From positions 1 to 52,424 of the forward strand of contig JAKOWJ010000271.1 in the NCBI GenBank assembly GCA_029781595.1: 52,424 nucleotides of DNA. The letters run 5' to 3'. Position 1 is the stretch's first letter; every line of letters starts with the position of its first letter. Below, in pieces: positions 26,351 through 34,787 of the stretch. The DNA is from Pseudomonadota bacterium. Its GTDB lineage: Bacteria > Pseudomonadota > Gammaproteobacteria > Burkholderiales > Usitatibacteraceae. The position numbers and the translations under genes were made by a program. The notes below the pieces were generated by a model. It searched no databases and was not told the origin of the DNA. It worked only from the letters and a program-made list of their open reading frames with translations.

Positions 26351-26754
26351 GCCGCGCCGGCGTCGAACGCCGCGTCCACGGGCACCTGCAGCCCCGTGCA
26401 CAGGTGGTTGGTCTTCGCGGCCAGCGCGACGATGGCCAGCAGCTCGGCGTGCTGCGCGTCCGTCATGCCCCTGGCGCGCGCGGCGGCCGTGTGCGAGTGG
26501 ATGCAGTAGGTGCAGGCGTTGGCGATGGAGACCGCCACGTAGATCATCTCCTTGGTGAGCGGGTCCAGGTGCGAAGGCGCGGCCATCAGCGCCTTCACCT
26601 CGCCCCAGGTGCTCTCGAGCAGCGCGGGGTCGAAGGCCAGCGTTCGCCACAGGTTGTTGATGAAGTCCGTCCTGCGCGTGGCGCGGATGTCGTCGAAGAC
26701 GGCCTTCACGCGCGGGTCGGACTCGGGATCGGCGGGGATCTTGCGGGTGGACAT
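26347..26754 (-). CDS. AhpD-like carboxymuconolactone decarboxylase family protein
   Basis: The 135-residue protein has an all-helical fold with the redox CxxC and histidines of AhpD-like proteins: CTYCIHSHTAAARARG, with C81, C84 and H88. Such proteins act as alkylhydroperoxidases or disulfide reductases, usually as trimers or hexamers. Context with a GST and SRPBCC proteins suggests stress or detoxification, but the physiological partner is unknown. Confidence 0.88.
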   Translation of the reverse strand: MSTRKIPADPESDPRVKAVFDDIRATRRTDFINNLWRTLAFDPALLESTWGEVKALMAAPSHLDPLTKEMIYVAVSIANACTYCIHSHTAAARARGMTDAQHAELLAIVALAAKTNHLCTGLQVPVDAAFDAGAA

Positions 26755-26792
26755 CGGGTCCTCCGGGTCGGAAGCGGGCTCGCGGTCGGCGC

Positions 26793-27200
26793 TCAGCGCC
26801 CCGCCGCGACGTGCCGCGCGAAGTTGTCGAGGATGGCCTGCCACCCGGCCCGCTGCTGCTCGACGGAATGGGTGTCCTCGCCGTCGAAGGTGACGCGCAC
26901 GCGCACCCCTTGCGGCCCCTCGGCGAACTCGACCTGCGCCGTGCGATCGCCGAAGGCGTACTCCAGGCGCGTGGGCGCGACGACCTTCGTGTAGGTGCCC
27001 GCGAAGTCGAAGCCGAAGCTGCCGTCCTTCGCCTCCATGCGCGAGGAGAACGCGCCGCCCTCCCGCAGGTCCACCGTGGCCGCGGTGGTGTGCCAGTCGT
27101 CGGAGGCGGCGTTCCAGCGCTTGATGTCCTCGGGCGTGGTGTAGGCGCGCCACACCTCGGCGATCGGCGCCGCGACGGTGGTTTCGACGGTGATCTTCAT
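26793..27200 (-). CDS. SRPBCC / AHSA1-type protein
   Basis: The 135-residue protein has the standard AHSA1 signature: VETTVAAPIAEVWRAYTTPE, IKRWNAASDDWHTTAATVDL, GGAFSSRMEAKDGSFGFDF, and a closing WQAILDNFARHVA helix. It is a ligand-binding or co-chaperone-like cytosolic protein. The ATG at 27200 follows a purine-rich stretch. Upstream lies a short divergent spacer to the methyltransferase on the plus strand. Confidence 0.87.
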   Translation of the reverse strand: MKITVETTVAAPIAEVWRAYTTPEDIKRWNAASDDWHTTAATVDLREGGAFSSRMEAKDGSFGFDFAGTYTKVVAPTRLEYAFGDRTAQVEFAEGPQGVRVRVTFDGEDTHSVEQQRAGWQAILDNFARHVAAGR

Positions 27201-27295
27201 CCGTGGCCTCCTTCCGGGATGGCGAAGCCTAACACCTTGCGCGGCGCTGCCGGCCGGCGAGGCGGTATGCTGGGCAATCGCCCCGCCCGCCTCCC

Positions 27296-28153
27296 ATGTC
27301 CGCCAACGCACGACCCCTTCCCTACTTCGACGCGCTCCTGCGCCGGCTGGATGCCGACCCGGAGGTGTCGCGGGCGTTCGGGCGGCACGTGCACTGGGGC
27401 TACTGGGCCGAGCCGCCGGCCGGGCCCGTCGACGCGACGGCCTTCGACCTCGCGGCCGAGCGCCTGGCGCTCGAGGTGTGCGAGGCCGCGCGCGTGGCGG
27501 ACGGCCAGGCGATCCTCGACGTGGGCTGCGGCCTGGGCGGGACGATCGCGAGCCTGGACATTCGCCTGCGTGACGCGCGCCTCGTCGGCCTGAACGTGGA
27601 CACCCGCCAGCTCGGTGTCGCGAAAGGGCAGGCGGTGACGGGATCGAATCGCGTCGAGTGGATCGGCGGCGATGCCTGCCGGCTGCCTTTCGCGAGCGGC
27701 TCGTTCGACGCGGTGACGGCAGTCGAGTGCATCTTCCATTTCCCCGATCGGGCGGCGTTCCTGCGCGAAGCCTTCCGCGTGCTGCGCCCCGGCGGGCGCC
27801 TCGCGCTCTCCGACTTCCTCGCCCGGCGCCGCCTGCGGCCGCTGCTCTGGCTGCGCGATCGCCTGCCGCCCGCGTGGCGCTTCTACGGCCAGGTCGACAT
27901 CCACTGTTCCTTCGAGGGCTATCGCGCGCTGGCGGCGCAGTGCGGCTTCGATCTCGTCGCCGCGCGGGACATCACCCGCGAGACGCTGCCCACCTATCCG
28001 TTCCTGCGCGCTCTGGCCCGCCGCGTCGATTTCCGCCACGGGTTCGCCGCGCTCGAGACGGCCTTCCTGGAAAGCACGAGCCGGCTGGGGTGGCTGCGCT
28101 ACGGCGTCATCGCGATGCGCAAGCCCGCGCCCGGCGAAGATCCGGACGCATGA
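27296..28153 (+). CDS. SAM-dependent class I methyltransferase
   Basis: The 285-residue protein has methyltransferase motif I at residues 73-82 (ILDVGCGLGG), motif II around LVGLNVDTRQL, and FHFPDRAAFLREAFRVLRPG with post-motif LALSDFL. The N-terminal HVHWGYW element is typical of the gamma-tocopherol/sarcosine-type methyltransferases. It is one of only three plus-strand genes and runs divergently from the SRPBCC gene. The acceptor molecule cannot be inferred. Confidence 0.88.
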   Translation: MSANARPLPYFDALLRRLDADPEVSRAFGRHVHWGYWAEPPAGPVDATAFDLAAERLALEVCEAARVADGQAILDVGCGLGGTIASLDIRLRDARLVGLNVDTRQLGVAKGQAVTGSNRVEWIGGDACRLPFASGSFDAVTAVECIFHFPDRAAFLREAFRVLRPGGRLALSDFLARRRLRPLLWLRDRLPPAWRFYGQVDIHCSFEGYRALAAQCGFDLVAARDITRETLPTYPFLRALARRVDFRHGFAALETAFLESTSRLGWLRYGVIAMRKPAPGEDPDA

Positions 28154-28210
28154 GGACGCCGCTGCCGCTTGCGCCGCACCTTTCTCCAGGATGCGCGCGC
28201 GGCGCGCCCA

Positions 28211-28837
28211 TCACGCGTCCCTCCTGCGGAAGGCGAGCTTCGTCCAGGTGACGCCCGCGGCGCGGTTGGCCGCCTGCACCGACGCCGTCCTCGCGTGCAG
28301 CACCGGCTCCAGGCCCCGCGTCCGCGCCAGCGCGATCGTCTCCTCGCCCGAGACCTCGAACATCCGCCGCCCCGCCGGCACCGGGCCGTGGCGCAGCGAC
28401 ATCACGAGCACGCCCGCCGGCGCCAGCAGGGCCGCAAGCCGGCCCATGCCCGCGCGCCGCTGCGGCTCGTCCAGGTGCATCCACACGGCGGTGAGCAGGA
28501 TCGCGTCGAACGCCTGCCCGCGGGCGTGGACCCGCTCCAGGTCGGGCAGCGCGTCCTCCAGCCACTCGATGGCGGGCGAGGGGTGCAGCCTCGCGGCCGC
28601 CGCGCGAAACGCCGCGACGAGTTCCACGGCCAGCACCTCGTGCCCGCGCGCCGCGAGCCACGCCGCGTCGTGTCCGGTGCCGGCGCCCACGTCCAGGATG
28701 CGCGCCGCAGAATCCGGTAGGAGGTGCAGCTCCTCGCGGTGGACCTCCTCGAAGGCGAGCGCCTCGTAGGGCCCGACGAGCGAGGCCGCCTGGTCGGCGT
28801 AGCCCTCGGTGCCCGGCACCGTGGCGGGAGGGCTCAT
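28211..28837 (-). CDS. SAM-dependent class I methyltransferase
   Basis: The 208-residue protein carries motif I at residues 47-56 (ILDVGAGTGH), the acidic VLAVELV strand II, and FDAILLTAVWMHLDEPQRRA as motif IV. Its ATG overlaps the stop of the alpha/beta hydrolase upstream (ATGA). Unrelated in sequence to the plus-strand methyltransferase at 27.3 kb. Target unknown. Confidence 0.87.
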   Translation of the reverse strand: MSPPATVPGTEGYADQAASLVGPYEALAFEEVHREELHLLPDSAARILDVGAGTGHDAAWLAARGHEVLAVELVAAFRAAAARLHPSPAIEWLEDALPDLERVHARGQAFDAILLTAVWMHLDEPQRRAGMGRLAALLAPAGVLVMSLRHGPVPAGRRMFEVSGEETIALARTRGLEPVLHARTASVQAANRAAGVTWTKLAFRRRDA

Positions 28838-29631
28838 GGACGGGTCGCCGCCGCGGTCGCGCAGGGGCCGGGCGGCTCGTCCGCGAAGGCCCGCCCGAGC
28901 TCGGCGCACAGGGCGGCGTGCGCGGCCGATCGCGGGTCGAGGAAGTCCATGTGCCCAGCCCCCTCGACCGGCACGAGGCGGGCGTCGTCGCCGGCACGAG
29001 TGGCCGCCCCCGCGAACTGCCGCGATTGGGCGATCGGCACCGCGTCGTCTTCCGTGCCGTGCAGGAGGGCGAGCGGCGAGCCATGCGGCAGCAGCAGGAC
29101 GGGCGAAGCGTCGGCGCAGCGATCCGGATGCGACTGCGGCTCGCCGCCCAGCAGGGCCGCCACGGCATCGCCGCCGATGCGTTCGGCCGCGGCAGCGCGA
29201 AGGTCGGTGATCGCCGCGAGGCCGGCCACGATCACCGGCTTCACGACGGACGACAGGCGCCGCCGCCGCGCCGTGCACACGATCGCGAGGTGCCCCCCCG
29301 CGGAGTGGCCCACCACTGCCACCCGCCGCAGGTCGAGCGGCGCCGCGCCTTCGCCGGCGAGGGCCGCGAGCAGGTCCAGCGCCGCCACCACGTCGTCGAG
29401 CGTGCCGGGCCACCCGCCGCCGGGCTCGCCGACGCGCCGGTAGCCGATGTTCCACACCGCGTGCCCGCGCTCGCGAAGGTCGAGGGCGATGTCCTGCATC
29501 TGGTCCCGGCCGTAGGGTGCCTTCCAGAAGCCGCCGTGCAGCAGGCACACCACGGACGCCGGCCCGCCGCCCGGGTGGAGCAGGTCGGCGGCTTGGCTCG
29601 GCGACGGACCGTAGCGGTGCTCGGCGGACAT
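28834..29631 (-). CDS. Alpha/beta hydrolase
   Basis: The 265-residue protein has the oxyanion-hole HGGFW (residues 32-36), the nucleophile elbow GHSAGG with Ser110, and a C-terminal VEGAGHMDF giving the catalytic His. This layout fits carboxylesterase or formamidase-type (BD-FAE-like) hydrolases. The ATG at 29631 is chosen; a GTG nine bases upstream is possible. Probably cytosolic and translated together with the downstream methyltransferase. Confidence 0.88.
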   Translation of the reverse strand: MSAEHRYGPSPSQAADLLHPGGGPASVVCLLHGGFWKAPYGRDQMQDIALDLRERGHAVWNIGYRRVGEPGGGWPGTLDDVVAALDLLAALAGEGAAPLDLRRVAVVGHSAGGHLAIVCTARRRRLSSVVKPVIVAGLAAITDLRAAAAERIGGDAVAALLGGEPQSHPDRCADASPVLLLPHGSPLALLHGTEDDAVPIAQSRQFAGAATRAGDDARLVPVEGAGHMDFLDPRSAAHAALCAELGRAFADEPPGPCATAAATRP

Positions 29632-29653
29632 GGCGCTCACCGGGGCGCGAGAC

Positions 29654-30055
29654 TCAGCGCGGCGGCATCGGCGGGATGCGCTCGTACTGCGGCAGCCCGT
29701 CGCCAATCTCGTAGTAGTCGCCCTTCTCGGCCATGAAGATGTGCAGCTCCGTGTGCGTGCCCGTGGGCCCGTCGAAGGCACCCATGGAGATGCCCAGCCA
29801 GTCCTTGGCCGGCGGGTCGAAGAACATCGAGCACCCGCAGGTGCGGCAGAAGCCGCGGCGCACCTTGGGCGAGGAGTGGTACCAGGCGATGTTCTCCGCG
29901 CCGGTGATCTCGACGGCGCTGCGCGGCACGTCGGTGCCGACGGAGAAGTGCCCCGAGAACTTGCGGCACTGCACGCAGTGGCAGGCGTCGGGGGGCTTTA
30001 GCTCGCAGGAAACCGTGAACTTCACGGCCCCGCAAATGCACGATCCGCTTCTCAT
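29654..30055 (-). CDS. GFA-domain zinc protein
   Basis: The 133-residue protein has the GFA zinc pattern: SCICGAVKF, ACHCVQCRKFSG and GFCRTCGCSMFFDP. It lacks other domains. The GFA fold binds one or two zinc ions; family members are named for a formaldehyde-activating enzyme, but most are uncharacterised. The start ATG at 30055 is preferred to 30088 because the family begins just before the first cysteine pair. Confidence 0.88.
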   Translation of the reverse strand: MRSGSCICGAVKFTVSCELKPPDACHCVQCRKFSGHFSVGTDVPRSAVEITGAENIAWYHSSPKVRRGFCRTCGCSMFFDPPAKDWLGISMGAFDGPTGTHTELHIFMAEKGDYYEIGDGLPQYERIPPMPPR

Positions 30056-30110
30056 GCTCGCCTCCTTTCCGGCGGGCGATGATGCCACGCCTCCGCGCGC
30101 TCCGCGAGGA

Positions 30111-30500
30111 TCACGCCGCGTCGAGCGCGCTCACCGAGACATGGTAGCCATCAGGATCGCGCAGCGAGAACTCCATCGTCCCCGTGGCCGGGTTGCGGTG
30201 CGGCTCCTCGTCCAGCGGCGTGCCGGCGGCGCGCACGCGGCGCAGGGCCTCGCCGAAGTCGTCCACGCGGAAGAAGAGCAGCAGGCCATTGCCGGGCGTG
30301 GCGCGCGCGGGGCTCGCGAGGCTCGGGTGATCGTGCTCGCCCCACGCGTGCAGGCACAGCAGCACCGTGCCGTCGGCATCGAGCACCTGGCCGAAGTACG
30401 CGTGGGCCGGCGCCGCCTCGGGCAGGCCCAGCAGCCGCTGGTACCAGCGAAGGCTCGCGGCCACGTCCGCGACGCCGATGATGGTCCAGGTGCGCTTCAT
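30111..30500 (-). CDS. VOC (glyoxalase-fold) protein
   Basis: The 129-residue protein is a single VOC domain with WYQRLLGLPEAAPAHAYFG, then FFRVDDFGEALRRVRAAG and a terminal FSLRDPDGYHVSVSA segment. The glutamate ligand seen in many metal-dependent VOC enzymes is replaced here by VS in the last strand. It overlaps the downstream GNAT stop by four bases. Confidence 0.85.
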   Translation of the reverse strand: MKRTWTIIGVADVAASLRWYQRLLGLPEAAPAHAYFGQVLDADGTVLLCLHAWGEHDHPSLASPARATPGNGLLLFFRVDDFGEALRRVRAAGTPLDEEPHRNPATGTMEFSLRDPDGYHVSVSALDAA

Positions 30501-31033
30501 GGCTTCCTCGCGGCGGCTTCGGCGGCCGGCCGATACAGCACCGTCTCGTCGGGCTCACCCGCGACCGGCTCGACGCCGGCCGGCGGCCCGGGCGCGAATC
30601 CCAGCTTGCGCAGCAGCGCCATCGACCGGAAGTTGGCCGTCTTGAGCACCGCCACGAAGGTGCCCGCGCCGTACGCATCCCGCAGTTCGGCGAGCATCGC
30701 GGCCACCGACGCGCTGCCGATGCCCTGCCGCCAGTACCGGCTCGCGAACTCGTAGGCGACCTGCGCCCTGCCCCCGGCCATCACCGTCGCCTGCACGTAG
30801 CCCGCCAGTTCGCCGGTCGGCAGGCGCACGACCCAGTTGAGCCACTGCTCCGTGCCGTCCGCCGAGCGCCGCGATTCCAGCCTCGCGAAGCGCCGGCGCA
30901 GCCACGCCTCTGACTCGGGCGGCTCGTTTTCGAACTCGTAGATCGCCGGGTCCGAGAGCACGCGGTACATCTCGGGCGCGTGCCGGCCGAGCTGCGGCTC
31001 GAGCGTGAGCGCCCCGGCGCGCAGCGTGTTCAA
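30497..31033 (-). CDS. GNAT N-acetyltransferase
   Basis: The 178-residue protein has a RimJ/L-like organisation: LTLEPQLGRHAPEMYRVLSD, VAYEFASRYWRQGIGSASVA with the RQGIGSA acetyl-CoA loop, and the terminal NFRSMALLRKLGFAPG. No ATG precedes the domain; a TTG at 31033 is the likely start. Substrate unknown. Confidence 0.83.
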   Translation of the reverse strand: MNTLRAGALTLEPQLGRHAPEMYRVLSDPAIYEFENEPPESEAWLRRRFARLESRRSADGTEQWLNWVVRLPTGELAGYVQATVMAGGRAQVAYEFASRYWRQGIGSASVAAMLAELRDAYGAGTFVAVLKTANFRSMALLRKLGFAPGPPAGVEPVAGEPDETVLYRPAAEAAARKP

Positions 31034-31049
31034 GCGGCCCCGCGCGCGG

Positions 31050-31541
31050 TCACGGCCCGTACCGCAGCCCCGAGCCCGCCGTGTCGCCGCGCCGGTCGTA
31101 CATCGACCACGCGACGCCCCACGCGAATCGCTCCTCGCCGTTGCGGAACGGCCGCGCCAGGCGCTCGCGCAGCACGGCCAGGACGAACGCGACCTCGGCC
31201 TCGATCTCCCCGGGCGAGGGCCAGGACGCCTCGCCGGGGTCGTCGCGCAGGTCGACGCTCCAGGCGAGCTCGCGCGCCTTGCCGTGGTGGAAGCACACCG
31301 ACAGCGCCGCGGGCCGGCCGCCGAACGCGAGGCCCCGGAAGCGCAGCCACTCGTGACCATTGCGGTGGTCCTGCGTGGTGCGCAGGAAGGGCGCCAGCGC
31401 CGCCGCCACGGCCTCGCGCCCTTCGCCGGGCCGGATGGTCGCGGCGGTGCCGACGACGGTGACGAATCCCGTCGCGGGGTCGATGGTGATCTCGTGCTCG
31501 CCGGCCGGAGAGGCGGGCGACGGCGTGCCAGCCACCGTCAC
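31050..31541 (-). CDS. Conserved protein of unknown function
   Basis: The 163-residue soluble protein starts at a GTG overlapping the upstream stop (GTGA). It is predicted to be mixed alpha/beta (HEITIDPATGFVTVVGTAAT, ALSVCFHHGKARELAWSVDL, EIEAEVAFVLAVLRERLARP). No family recognised. Composition is like its neighbours, so recent transfer is not suggested. Confidence 0.65.
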   Translation of the reverse strand: MTVAGTPSPASPAGEHEITIDPATGFVTVVGTAATIRPGEGREAVAAALAPFLRTTQDHRNGHEWLRFRGLAFGGRPAALSVCFHHGKARELAWSVDLRDDPGEASWPSPGEIEAEVAFVLAVLRERLARPFRNGEERFAWGVAWSMYDRRGDTAGSGLRYGP

Positions 31542-31816
31542 TCCCGCTGGCCGTCCAGCAGGTCCGCCGCGATGATCTTCCGGCAGATCTGGCGGTAGAG
31601 CCCGGCGTGCCGAAGGTCCCGGAACACCGCCCACACGACCATCGCCAGCAGGCCAGCGAACGCGACGCTCACGGCCACGTATTCGCGCTGCACGATGCCG
31701 TACAGCGCCATGAGCACCGGGGCGACGAGCACGGACGCGTAGGACCAGAACCGGTCGGCGCCGTCCCGGGTGGCGGCGTGCAGGCGGATGAGGGTTTTCT
31801 CGTCGGCATCGAACAT
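31538..31816 (-). CDS. Small two-TM membrane protein
   Basis: The 92-residue product has a polar N terminus (MFDADEKTLIRLHAATRDGA) and two hydrophobic segments at about residues 25-40 and 47-63. The start at 31816 is preferred over an upstream ATG at 31864. Its stop overlaps the GTG of the next gene. Confidence 0.6.
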   Translation of the reverse strand: MFDADEKTLIRLHAATRDGADRFWSYASVLVAPVLMALYGIVQREYVAVSVAFAGLLAMVVWAVFRDLRHAGLYRQICRKIIAADLLDGQRE

Positions 31817-31897
31817 CGGCGTGACCCCTGTGTGGGCGGGCGCACCCGCGGCAGGAGCCGGCACGATACACCGGCCGCGGCTACGACCGGAACGCGC

Positions 31898-32137
31898 TCA
31901 GGCCGCGCGGCCCTTCGCCCGGCGCGCCTGGCCGGCCCGCCCCTCGTTGCCGCGCTTGTAGTTGCCCGTCACCCGCGCGCAGAGCTGCTGCACGGCCTCG
32001 TCGGAGGCGCCCTGCGCGCGCGCGATGAAATCCGCGGCCGCCCTGGCACGCAGCGTGGTCACGATGCGGCCGCCCCGCGAGACGTGCACCACGCCCTGGG
32101 CGGTGGCGCGGTAGCTGAACCCGAGGTCGTCCGTCAT
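31898..32137 (-). CDS. Small basic conserved protein
   Basis: The 79-residue protein has a short strand-rich N-terminal part (LGFSYRATAQGVVHVSRGGR) and a helical, lysine/arginine-rich end (YKRGNEGRAGQARRAKGR). This looks like a small nucleic-acid-binding or ribosome-associated protein, but no family can be named. Located between VOC and membrane genes. Confidence 0.55.
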   Translation of the reverse strand: MTDDLGFSYRATAQGVVHVSRGGRIVTTLRARAAADFIARAQGASDEAVQQLCARVTGNYKRGNEGRAGQARRAKGRAA

Positions 32138-32165
32138 CGCCTATCCCGCCGCGCGGCCGCCTCAC

Positions 32166-32552
32166 CTACCGCCCCGACGGCGGCTCCCAGAGCTCGACCT
32201 TGTTGCCCTCCGGGTCCATGACCCAGCCGAACTTGCCGAACTCGGAGTCGTCCGTCTTCTCCAGCACCTGGCAGCCTTCCTCGCGCAGCGCCTTCAGCAG
32301 CGCGGCGAGGTCCGCCACGCGGTAGTTCACCATGAACGGCGCGGTGCTCGGGGCGAAGTAGTCGTTGTCGGCGCCGTTGACGGACCACGCGGTCGTTCCG
32401 CCGGCGGGCTTGCCGGCCTCGTCCGTCCAGGAGAACGCGGCCCCGCCCCACTCCTGCACGTCGATGCCCAGGTGACGCTTGTACCAGGCGCGAAGCGATG
32501 CCGCGTCCTTCGCCTTGAAGAAGATGCCGCCGATGCCCGTCACTCGCTTCAT
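32166..32552 (-). CDS. VOC (glyoxalase-fold) protein
   Basis: The 128-residue protein is a VOC domain with IGGIFFKAKDAASLRAWYKR, a central NYRVADLAALLKALREEGCQ and the terminal FGKFGWVMDPEGNKVELWEP, whose E in VELWEP is the usual C-terminal metal-ligand position. It could be a dioxygenase- or isomerase-like enzyme. It is oriented divergently from the GFA gene at 32.7 kb. Confidence 0.88.
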   Translation of the reverse strand: MKRVTGIGGIFFKAKDAASLRAWYKRHLGIDVQEWGGAAFSWTDEAGKPAGGTTAWSVNGADNDYFAPSTAPFMVNYRVADLAALLKALREEGCQVLEKTDDSEFGKFGWVMDPEGNKVELWEPPSGR

Positions 32553-32658
32553 CGATGCGCCTCCTGCCGGTGTGGGGGAGCGCCCGCGGTGCGCGATTGC
32601 CACGGGGCGGCCATTCGTTGTAAACCAATCGCCCGCGGGAATCCAGAGGAGAATCGGC

Positions 32659-33051
32659 ATGGACAGGCTCACGGGTGGGTGCCTTTGCGGCAAGGTGCGG
32701 GTCGTGGCGACGGGCAGGCCGTACCGTGTCGGCCTCTGCCACTGCCTCGACTGCCGCAAGCACCACGGGGCGCTCTTCCACGCCTCCGCCATCTTTCCCG
32801 CCGACGCGGTCACGGTCGAGGGCGAGACGGGCGACTACGCGGGGCGGCACTTCTGCCCGCGCTGCGGCTCGTCCGTCTTCGGGCGCAGCGGCGACGAGGT
32901 CGAGGTGAACCTGGGCTCGCTGGATGCGCCCGACCAGTTGCAGCCGACCTACGAGCTGTGGACCGTGCGCCGCGAATCGTGGCTGCCGCCCTTCCCGCTC
33001 GCGCGGCACTACGCGCGCGATCGCGAGGGGACGGGCCGCGCCGAGGAGTAG
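32659..33051 (+). CDS. GFA-domain zinc protein
   Basis: The 130-residue plus-strand protein has the full GFA zinc set: GGCLCGKVRV, LCHCLDCRKHHGA and FCPRCGSSVFG. The ATG at 32659 follows an AGAGGAGA ribosome binding site. It is more similar in size and spacing to the other GFA proteins of the window than to longer fused forms. Its role is unknown; enzymatic activity is unproven for such small members. Confidence 0.9.
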   Translation: MDRLTGGCLCGKVRVVATGRPYRVGLCHCLDCRKHHGALFHASAIFPADAVTVEGETGDYAGRHFCPRCGSSVFGRSGDEVEVNLGSLDAPDQLQPTYELWTVRRESWLPPFPLARHYARDREGTGRAEE

Positions 33052-33063
33052 GCCGCCGCCCCG

Positions 33064-33366
33064 CTAGTCGACCGGGCAGGTCGCGCGGGAAAAGACGAGC
33101 GGCGCCTGCGGGCCGGCCCAGCCCGGGGGGTGCTCGATGCGCTGGCGCTCGAAGCGCGCCTCGCAATCCTCGCCGAAGTGGATGACGAACCGGCGCAGGT
33201 CGATGGACCTCAGGGTGGCGGCCACGCGCGCGTGCTGGCGGACGAAGGCGACCATCGCCTCCAGGTCGCGAAGGTTCTGGTGCTGGGGCGGCAGGGCGGC
33301 CCGGAGCGGGATCGGGGCGAGGGCCAGCGCGGCGGCGAGCAGCGGCGCCGCACGCTCGTGGCTCAT
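33064..33366 (-). CDS. Small secreted protein
   Basis: The 100-residue product has a signal peptide (residues 1-23, ending LRAAL) and a short mature part with two cysteines (68 and 97) that could form a disulfide. It contains QHQNLRDLEAMVAFVRQHAR, a likely helix. No family recognised. It converges on the GFA gene with 12 bases between the stops. Confidence 0.6.
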   Translation of the reverse strand: MSHERAAPLLAAALALAPIPLRAALPPQHQNLRDLEAMVAFVRQHARVAATLRSIDLRRFVIHFGEDCEARFERQRIEHPPGWAGPQAPLVFSRATCPVD

Positions 33367-33454
33367 CGTGCGCTCCTTTCGTGGCGGGCCCGGGCGAACG
33401 CCGGGCGAGGCGGCAGGATACGCCGGTTGCGCCGCGCGGCCGTCGCGCCCGCCT

Positions 33455-34120
33455 TCAAGGGATGCGCGCCGCCGGGTCGAACCGTTCGGTCGTGTCCATC
33501 CTCACGTCGCGCAGCGCCGCCGTCGCCAGGTGCGAGGCGTGGAGCCGTTCCGAGAGAAAGGCGAGCAGGATGGAGCGCCGGCGCGCGCCCGTGGGGTTGC
33601 GGCTCGCGGCGTGCAGCAGGTCCGCGTCGAACACCAGGATGTCGCCGGCCGAGCCGGAGACGTGCACCGAGCACGACTCGTCGTCGGGGTCGAACGGCGG
33701 CTCGCCCGGCGCCGGGCGATGGCTGCCGGGAACGATGCGCGTCGCGCCGTTCGCGGGGCCGTAGTCGTCGAAGAACGCGAGGGCCATCGCCGTGTCGCCC
33801 GGCCGCTCGGCCGACAGGTCCCGGTGCAGCCTCTGGTGGCCGCCGTCCAGCAGGGGCTCGCGGCCCTCCACCTGCGACAGGAAGAAGCGCTCCCCGATGA
33901 TTTCGCCCGCCACGGCCAGCAGTGCCGGCAGCCGGCAAACGGCCTGCACGCGGGGATCGAGGTCCAGCAGCGAGTGGCGCCAGCCGGGTCCGCGCGGCGC
34001 GCGCCACTGGTCCGAGGGCCGCACGCCCGACTCGAACGCCGCGCGAAGTTCCTCCAGCCAGGCGGCCGGGATCGCGCCGCGAAGCAGGGCGTAGCCGTCC
34101 CGATGCAGTCCCTCGCGCAT
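33455..34120 (-). CDS. Phytanoyl-CoA dioxygenase (PhyH)-like protein
   Basis: The 221-residue protein has a double-stranded beta-helix dioxygenase layout: HRDLSAERPGD contains the HxD iron-binding pair, RIVPGSHRPAP follows, and the distal HAASRNPTGARRRSILLAF carries the second His and the Arg that binds 2-oxoglutarate. Members hydroxylate lipids or small metabolites. The ATG at 34120 is preferred; 34159 is possible. A second, more divergent PhyH-like gene lies in the integron array at 45.6 kb. Confidence 0.85.
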   Translation of the reverse strand: MREGLHRDGYALLRGAIPAAWLEELRAAFESGVRPSDQWRAPRGPGWRHSLLDLDPRVQAVCRLPALLAVAGEIIGERFFLSQVEGREPLLDGGHQRLHRDLSAERPGDTAMALAFFDDYGPANGATRIVPGSHRPAPGEPPFDPDDESCSVHVSGSAGDILVFDADLLHAASRNPTGARRRSILLAFLSERLHASHLATAALRDVRMDTTERFDPAARIP

Positions 34121-34130
34121 GCGTGCCGGT

Positions 34131-34319
34131 TCAGCGCGCGGCGAGCCAGAGGAAGGCACCGAGCGTCGCGTGGATGGCGAGGATCATCTCCAGGTACTCC
34201 GACCGCGGGCCCGTGTGCCACGCCCAGCCCGAGGGCCACGCGACCGTGAGCGGATGGAACCCGAACACCGCGAACAGGGCGATGATCCGCAGTGCCAGGG
34301 GCAGGCGGTGCCGCGACAG
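34131..34319 (-). pseudogene. Small membrane protein lacking a normal start (possible pseudogene)
   Basis: A frame open from 34382 encodes a hydrophobic, homologue-like sequence (LPLALRIIALFAVFGFHPLT, then WAWHTGPRSEYLEMILAIH and an FLWLAARR end). No ATG, GTG or TTG lies upstream of the hydrophobic core; the best initiator is a CTG at 34319. A GTG in a neighbouring frame (about 34340) suggests a small frameshift has separated the start from the rest. The gene is probably broken or uses a rare start. Confidence 0.45.
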
Positions 34320-34379
34320 GTGAGGAGGGGCTCGGTCACGGCAGGCTCCCGGCCCGGTGCGCCACGCGATGCTGGGGAA

Positions 34380-34787
34380 TCACGCTTCCTCCCCATCCTC
34401 GATGCCGGCCCACCGGCAGGCTTCCGCCCGTTCCGCGAACGAGTGGTACTCGACGATCCGGCCGTCGCGGAAGGCGAAGCCGTCGGCGAACCGGCCGCCC
34501 ATCCACTCGGTGGCGCCCTTCATGCGCACCCACGCGTGCAGGTAGACCACGACCCGGTCCCCGTTCACCAGGTACTTCTCCGGCTCGCAGGTGCCCTCGG
34601 CCCAGGATCCGCGGCCCTTCGTCACGTTCGCCTGCACTTCCGCGATGCCCCGGTAGGTGCCGCCCGTCGGGAAGCTCGCGGGCTCGTTGCGCACGATCGC
34701 GGGGTCGAAGTCCCGGGCGATGACAGCCAGGTCGTTTCGGTTGATCGCGTCGTAGAAGTGCTTCAGGGCCTCGACTTCGGTGCTCAT
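34380..34787 (-). CDS. SnoaL-like / NTF2-fold protein
   Basis: The 135-residue protein is a complete SnoaL-type domain (FYDAINRNDLAVIARDFDPA, VQANVTKGRGSWAEGTCEPE, VVYLHAWVRMKGATEWMGGR, FADGFAFRDGRIVEYHSFA). It is longer and better conserved than the SnoaL-like gene at 4.3 kb. Its start overlaps the stop of the DUF1810 gene by four bases. Function unknown. Confidence 0.87.
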   Translation of the reverse strand: MSTEVEALKHFYDAINRNDLAVIARDFDPAIVRNEPASFPTGGTYRGIAEVQANVTKGRGSWAEGTCEPEKYLVNGDRVVVYLHAWVRMKGATEWMGGRFADGFAFRDGRIVEYHSFAERAEACRWAGIEDGEEA

